Shown here: positions 14,106-17,038 of the stretch, one piece after another
Position numbering within the stretch: the first letter of the stretch is position 1
How the letters are laid out: every line of letters begins with the position of its first letter
Origin: DAOUMU01 sp034409055
GTDB lineage: Bacteria > Chloroflexota > Anaerolineae > 4572-78 > J111
DNA length: 17,038 nt
Assembly (NCBI GenBank): GCA_034409055.1
Contig: DAOUMU010000120.1
Location: 1-17,038 of the forward strand
Reading direction: 5' to 3'
Translations under genes and position numbers: made by a program
Notes under the pieces: model-generated
Database searches by the model: none
What the model was told of the DNA's origin: nothing
What the model saw: only the letters and a program-made list of their open reading frames with translations

Positions 14106-15248
14106 ATGACCGTCCAAATTGGCATTGATTATACGTCGGCGATGCATCAATCAGCCGGGATCGGGCGTTACACGCGGGAGATGGTCAAGGCGCTGGCGGC
14201 CCATTCGGCAAACTCGGTTGAATTTTATTATTACTTGTTTGTGGCCGACGGCAAAAATTTTGAACCAATTTTGCCGGGAGCCAATTTTGCCTGGTGTCCC
14301 ACCCGTTTGACGGAGCGATGGCTGGCCCGATTGTGGTACCGGCTACGCCTGCCCTTGTGGGTGGAGGCATGGACCGGTCCCCTGGACCTGTTTCATGCCC
14401 CCGACTTTATATTACCACCGGTCAAACCCGGTACACGCACCGTGGTCACCATCCACGACCTGTCCTTTGTGCGAGAACCGGACTCGGTCATGCCCGGGAT
14501 GACCGCTCACCTGAACCAATGGGTGCCTCGCTCAGTCGAACGGGCGGATCACGTGATTGCCGTCTCAGCGGCCACGCGACAGGATTTGATTGAACTTTAT
14601 CAAACCCCACCGGAAAAAATCAGTGTGCTTTATCACGGAGTAACGCCTAACTTCAAGCCGATTAAAGAGCCGGCTGCCCTGAACACCGTACGCCAGAAAT
14701 ATGGTTTAGGAGAGCGGCCCTTTATTTTGAGTGTGGGCACTATTCAGCCCCGCAAGAATTACCGCCGGCTGGTCCAGGCCTTTGCCAAAATCGACCCCTC
14801 ATTTGCCCTGGTCATTGTCGGTAGTAAAGGCTGGGATTATGAGGAGATCTTTGCCGAGGTGACACAACGTGGCTTGGCGGAGCGAGTTCATTTCCCCGGC
14901 TTTGTGGTCGATGCCGATTTACCGGCTCTTTACAGTGCCGCCAGTTTGTTTGTTTACCCATCACTATACGAAGGTTTTGGGTTACCGGCCCTGGAAGCGA
15001 TGGCCTGCGGCACGCCGGTGGTCGTCTCTAATCAATCGGCCCTGCCAGAGGTGATTAGCGAAGCCGGTTTATTGGTTGACCCCCGAGATGTAGAGGCCAT
15101 TGCCACGACTATGGCCAACGTATTAGCCGACCAAAATCTGCATCGACAATTATCGCAGGCCGGACTCATTCAAGCAGCCAGGTTCACCTGGGACGATGTA
15201 GCCATGAAGTTGTTAAGGTTATATCAGATGGTATTAAACAGTAGTTAA
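14106..15248 (+). CDS. GT4-family glycosyltransferase (MtfB-like), first copy
   Basis: This 380-residue GT-B enzyme would transfer a sugar from a nucleotide-sugar donor during surface polysaccharide or glycolipid synthesis on the cytoplasmic side. The N-terminal acceptor domain has the glycine loop SAGIGRYTREM (16-26) and FHAPDFILPP. TIHDLSF (115-121) precedes the donor domain. The donor domain has SVGTIQPRKN (209-218), with R216 and K217 for phosphate contact, PGFVVDADLPALYSAASLFVYPS, and the E-x7-E motif EGFGLPALE (289-297). The ATG at 14106 aligns with the start of the second copy and gives the same length. A TTG at 14097 is better placed after AAAGAGA, so the start is not certain. No other polysaccharide genes are in the window. 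Confidence 0.9.
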   Translation: MTVQIGIDYTSAMHQSAGIGRYTREMVKALAAHSANSVEFYYYLFVADGKNFEPILPGANFAWCPTRLTERWLARLWYRLRLPLWVEAWTGPLDLFHAPDFILPPVKPGTRTVVTIHDLSFVREPDSVMPGMTAHLNQWVPRSVERADHVIAVSAATRQDLIELYQTPPEKISVLYHGVTPNFKPIKEPAALNTVRQKYGLGERPFILSVGTIQPRKNYRRLVQAFAKIDPSFALVIVGSKGWDYEEIFAEVTQRGLAERVHFPGFVVDADLPALYSAASLFVYPSLYEGFGLPALEAMACGTPVVVSNQSALPEVISEAGLLVDPRDVEAIATTMANVLADQNLHRQLSQAGLIQAARFTWDDVAMKLLRLYQMVLNSS

Positions 15249-15303
15249 CAAAAATGGCTCTTTGGGATTTTCCGTGGCGTTCGGCCCGGACACGTGCGCC
15301 TGC
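15249..15303. other. Start of the repeat-rich gap between the glycosyltransferases
   Basis: No gene is seen from 15249 to 15723. The first 55 bases after the glycosyltransferase stop hold no clear terminator; the remainder is repeats, listed separately. Confidence 0.4.
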
Positions 15304-15507
15304 GTTATACTAAGTTGAGTTATACGGAGTTGGCGGCTGATTTAGTGTCTTGGATGGCCCCCCCAACCCCCCACAGGGGGGAGCGATGCCCAGATTCCCC
15401 CCTGTGTTATACTGAGTTGAGTTATACGGAGTTGGTGACTGATTTAGTGCCTTGGATGGCCCCCCCACCCCCCCAGCGGGGGGAGCTGATGCCCAAATTC
15501 CCCCCTG
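15304..15507. repeat. Two tandem 102-bp direct repeats with G/C-run hairpins
   Basis: Copy 1 (15304-15405) and copy 2 (15406-15507) share a 102-base period. Each begins with two 15-base subunits of the GTTATAC-x-x-AGTTG type. Each continues with GATTTAGTG-x-CTTGGATGGC, then a C-run/G-run hairpin: CCCCCC-ACA-GGGGGG at 15367-15381, and CCCCCCC-AGC-GGGGGG in copy 2. Each ends in ATTCCCCCCTGT. An open frame through both copies has the same repeated residues and no ribosome binding site, so coding is unlikely. Confidence 0.8.
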
Positions 15508-15625
15508 TGGGGGGTTAGGGGGGCAGCTTAGAACCTACCAATCACCATCAAGTCGCATATATTTAGGCCACTCCGTATAACCTGTGGGGGGGTAGGGGGG
15601 CGGCTCAGAACCTATCAATTACCAT
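15504..15625. repeat. Two 45-bp direct repeats continuing the G-rich repeat array
   Basis: Segments 15504-15548 and 15581-15625 are near-identical: CCTGTGGGGGG, then TAGGGGGGC, GAACCTA and a final ACCAT. Between them, CTCCGTATAAC (15571-15581) is the inverse complement of GTTATACGGAG, found in both 102-bp copies (15319-15329 and 15421-15431). The whole 15304-15625 block is therefore one composite repeat with direct and inverted parts. Confidence 0.7.
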
Positions 15626-15680
15626 GCAGGTGTTGACAAATCCGGGCCTACATCTTGTGGCAGAAAATGGCTATGCCACG

Positions 15681-15722
15681 ATTAATCATTGTTAATTACT
15701 AATTGCTAATTGCTAATTGACC
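15681..15722. repeat. Heptamer repeat (ATTGCTA type, 6 units) touching the GT start codon
   Basis: Six consecutive 7-base units (ATTAATC, ATTGTTA, ATTACTA, ATTGCTA, ATTGCTA, ATTGACC) end one base before the ATG at 15724. They occupy the place of a ribosome binding site; no Shine-Dalgarno motif is visible. The same unit family, on the other strand, spans the stop of the DinB-like gene. Confidence 0.85.
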
Positions 15723-15723
15723 C

Positions 15724-16866
15724 ATGCATATCTGTATCGATGTTTCACCAACCGTTCAACAACACGCCGGCCTGGGCCGCTATGCTGGCGAGATTGCCCG
15801 GGCATTAGATCAAGACAAAAGAGATATCAACCTATCGCTGTTTTACAACCGGCAGGGCCAGGCCAAACTACCGGATTACCTCGGCCACCTGCCTCACCGA
15901 ACGGTCAACCTGGGCAATAAACCCTGGCGGATGGGGGTGCTGCTGTCCCAGATGCTCCGTTGGCCAATGGACAACACCTTTGGGGCCGTCGATATTTTTC
16001 ACGCCACCAATCACCTGCTGGCCCATTTTGGTCAGGCCCGAACCGTCTTCACTCTGCACGACCTGATCTTTCTGCACTACCCGGAATACCACCTGCCCTA
16101 CAACCGTTGGTATCTCACCTGGGCCATGCCTCGCTACTTGCGGGCCGCCGATATGATTGTCACCCCCTCGGAATGTTCCCGGCAAGACGTTATCAAATTT
16201 TACGGCCTGCCGGAATCAAAAATCAAGGTGATTTACGAGGCTCCTGCCCCCTCTTTTTTACCCGCCACCGATACGGTCAGCCTCAACCGGGTTCGCCAAC
16301 AATATGGCCTGCCCGAAAAATTTATTCTGCACGTGGGCACGATCGAGCCACGCAAGAATCTCAGCCGCCTGCTGGAGGCGTTCAACGCCCTCCTCAAGGA
16401 CTGGCCCGACTTGAAGCTGGTTCTGATCGGCAAAAAGGGCTGGTTATATGATTCATTTTTCCGGCGACTGCAAACCTTGGGCTTAGAGGAGCACGTGATT
16501 TTTCCCGGTTTCGTGGACGAGGCAGATTTACCGGCCTGTTACCAACTGGCTGAACTGTTTGTATATCCATCACTATACGAAGGATTTGGCCTGCCTCCCC
16601 TGGAAGCGATGGCCTCCGGTACACCGGTCGTTAGCAGCAACAGTTCAAGTTTGCCGGAAGTGGTCGGTCAGGCCGGTTTGCTGGTCGACCCCACCAACAC
16701 GGCGGCCTTAACCCAAGCCCTGCGGCGCGTTCTGACCGACCCCATCCTGCGGGCTGATTTAGCTCAACGGGGCCTGGTTCAGGCGCAGAAATTTTCGTGG
16801 CAAAAAGCAGTGGATGAGTTGGTGGTGGTGTATCGAGCGTTATATGAGGAGGCGGGGGCAAGGTAG
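15724..16866 (+). CDS. GT4-family glycosyltransferase (MtfB-like), second copy
   Basis: This paralogue of the preceding glycosyltransferase is also 380 residues. It has the glycine loop HAGLGRYAGEIARAL (14-28), IFHATNHLLA (91-100), TLHDLIFLHYP (110-120), HVGTIEPRKN with R210 and K211, PGFVDEADLPACYQLAELFVYPS, and the E-x7-E motif EGFGLPPLE (286-294). Both proteins share the LFVYPSLYEGFGLP stretch, and their genes share a 17-base identical tract there. Different donor or acceptor choice is likely, since the acceptor-binding N-terminal halves differ most. The ATG at 15724 has no Shine-Dalgarno sequence; a heptamer repeat abuts it. The TAG stop lies in the first unit of the following octamer repeat. 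Confidence 0.9.
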   Translation: MHICIDVSPTVQQHAGLGRYAGEIARALDQDKRDINLSLFYNRQGQAKLPDYLGHLPHRTVNLGNKPWRMGVLLSQMLRWPMDNTFGAVDIFHATNHLLAHFGQARTVFTLHDLIFLHYPEYHLPYNRWYLTWAMPRYLRAADMIVTPSECSRQDVIKFYGLPESKIKVIYEAPAPSFLPATDTVSLNRVRQQYGLPEKFILHVGTIEPRKNLSRLLEAFNALLKDWPDLKLVLIGKKGWLYDSFFRRLQTLGLEEHVIFPGFVDEADLPACYQLAELFVYPSLYEGFGLPPLEAMASGTPVVSSNSSSLPEVVGQAGLLVDPTNTAALTQALRRVLTDPILRADLAQRGLVQAQKFSWQKAVDELVVVYRALYEEAGAR

Positions 16867-16900
16867 CAAGGTTGCAAGGTTGCAAGGTTGCAGGGTTGCA
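16861..16900. repeat. Octamer repeat (AGGTTGCA, 5 units) containing the GT stop codon
   Basis: Five phased 8-base units (AGGTAGCA, AGGTTGCA x3, GGGTTGCA) begin inside the last codons of the glycosyltransferase; the TAG of the first unit is its stop. The unit matches the octamer tract upstream of rtcB (2646-2697). Confidence 0.85.
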
Positions 16901-16945
16901 GGGTGCAGAGTCTCACCGCCCTTCAGTAGTATACGAAGAAAATAG

Positions 16946-17016
16946 GGTGAAACCCGTCGATTTAGCATCCAAAAACTGAAAAAGCGCCGTCAACCGGCAA
17001 TTTATCCTTTTGGATG
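16946..17016. other. Inverted repeats in the right-end intergenic sequence
   Basis: A small hairpin GGGT-GAA-ACCC lies near 16945-16955. A larger one has CATCCAAAA (16966-16974) pairing with TTTTGGATG (17008-17016), and an inner GCCG/CGGC stem (16986-16998). The sequence could be the structured leader of a gene beyond the window edge, but it matches no riboswitch I recognise. Confidence 0.35.
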
Positions 17017-17038
17017 GCCTACTTCTTTGCCTTTTATA

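Noticed and set aside
15294..15518. Open reading frame of 74 codons across the 102-bp repeats
   Set aside because: Its residues simply repeat with the DNA period, it has no ribosome binding site, and it is crossed by C/G-run hairpins.
15304..15625. Possible CRISPR array
   Set aside because: There are only two long, adjacent copies without unique spacers of regular size, and no cas genes are present.
16946..17016. Riboswitch (for example c-di-GMP or cobalamin type)
   Set aside because: Hairpins are present, but none of the conserved core sequences of those classes can be seen, and the downstream gene is outside the window.

Overview
The window looks like a piece of a Chloroflexota (Anaerolineae-like) chromosome, probably from an uncultured lineage. 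The reasons are: a cell-surface beta-helix/DUF11 protein ending in a YLPLVRR-type tail, a fused NuoE-NuoF diaphorase, a DUF1786 protein beside a fused homocysteine methyltransferase/methylene-tetrahydrofolate reductase, tandem MtfB-like GT4 glycosyltransferases, and many short intergenic repeats. This is inferred from protein style and layout, not from a phylogeny.

Layout. The first ~124 bases are the end of an IS5-family insertion sequence whose transposase starts at base 30 and runs off the left edge. It interrupts a surface-protein gene, whose 3' part follows in frame to base 1150. Next, on the minus strand, come archease and the RNA ligase RtcB (3169 down to 1169), a tRNA-splicing/RNA-repair pair. 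A 430-base spacer holds four consecutive hairpins and a promoter. The promoter leads into a plus-strand group: a short, probably truncated ORF, a beta-hydroxyacid dehydrogenase and a two-helix membrane protein (3604-5485).

A minus-strand block runs from 13065 to 5482: DUF1786 protein, methyltransferase/MTHFR fusion, NuoEF fusion, HoxU/NuoG-like iron-sulfur subunit, duplicated DinB-fold protein, and an unknown protein. The NuoEF gene has its own promoter-like sequence, partly inside a nested palindromic element (9826-9971). The diaphorase genes have no catalytic partner (hydrogenase or formate dehydrogenase) here. Their position next to one-carbon metabolism genes allows the idea that they feed electrons to MTHFR, but that is inference. 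At 13351-13965 is a protein of unknown function with a disordered Pro-rich linker, divergent from two paralogous GT4 glycosyltransferases (14106-15248 and 15724-16866). A 475-base tract between the two is full of G/C-run direct repeats.

The most striking feature lies between the genes. At least a dozen tracts of 7- or 8-bp tandem repeats (ATTGCTA, CCCTACT, ACTGATA, GTATTGC and AGGTAGCA types) sit at gene boundaries. Several supply the stop codon and last residues of the upstream gene, or touch the next start codon. They resemble the heptanucleotide STRR repeats known from filamentous cyanobacteria. No CRISPR array, rRNA or tRNA gene was seen.
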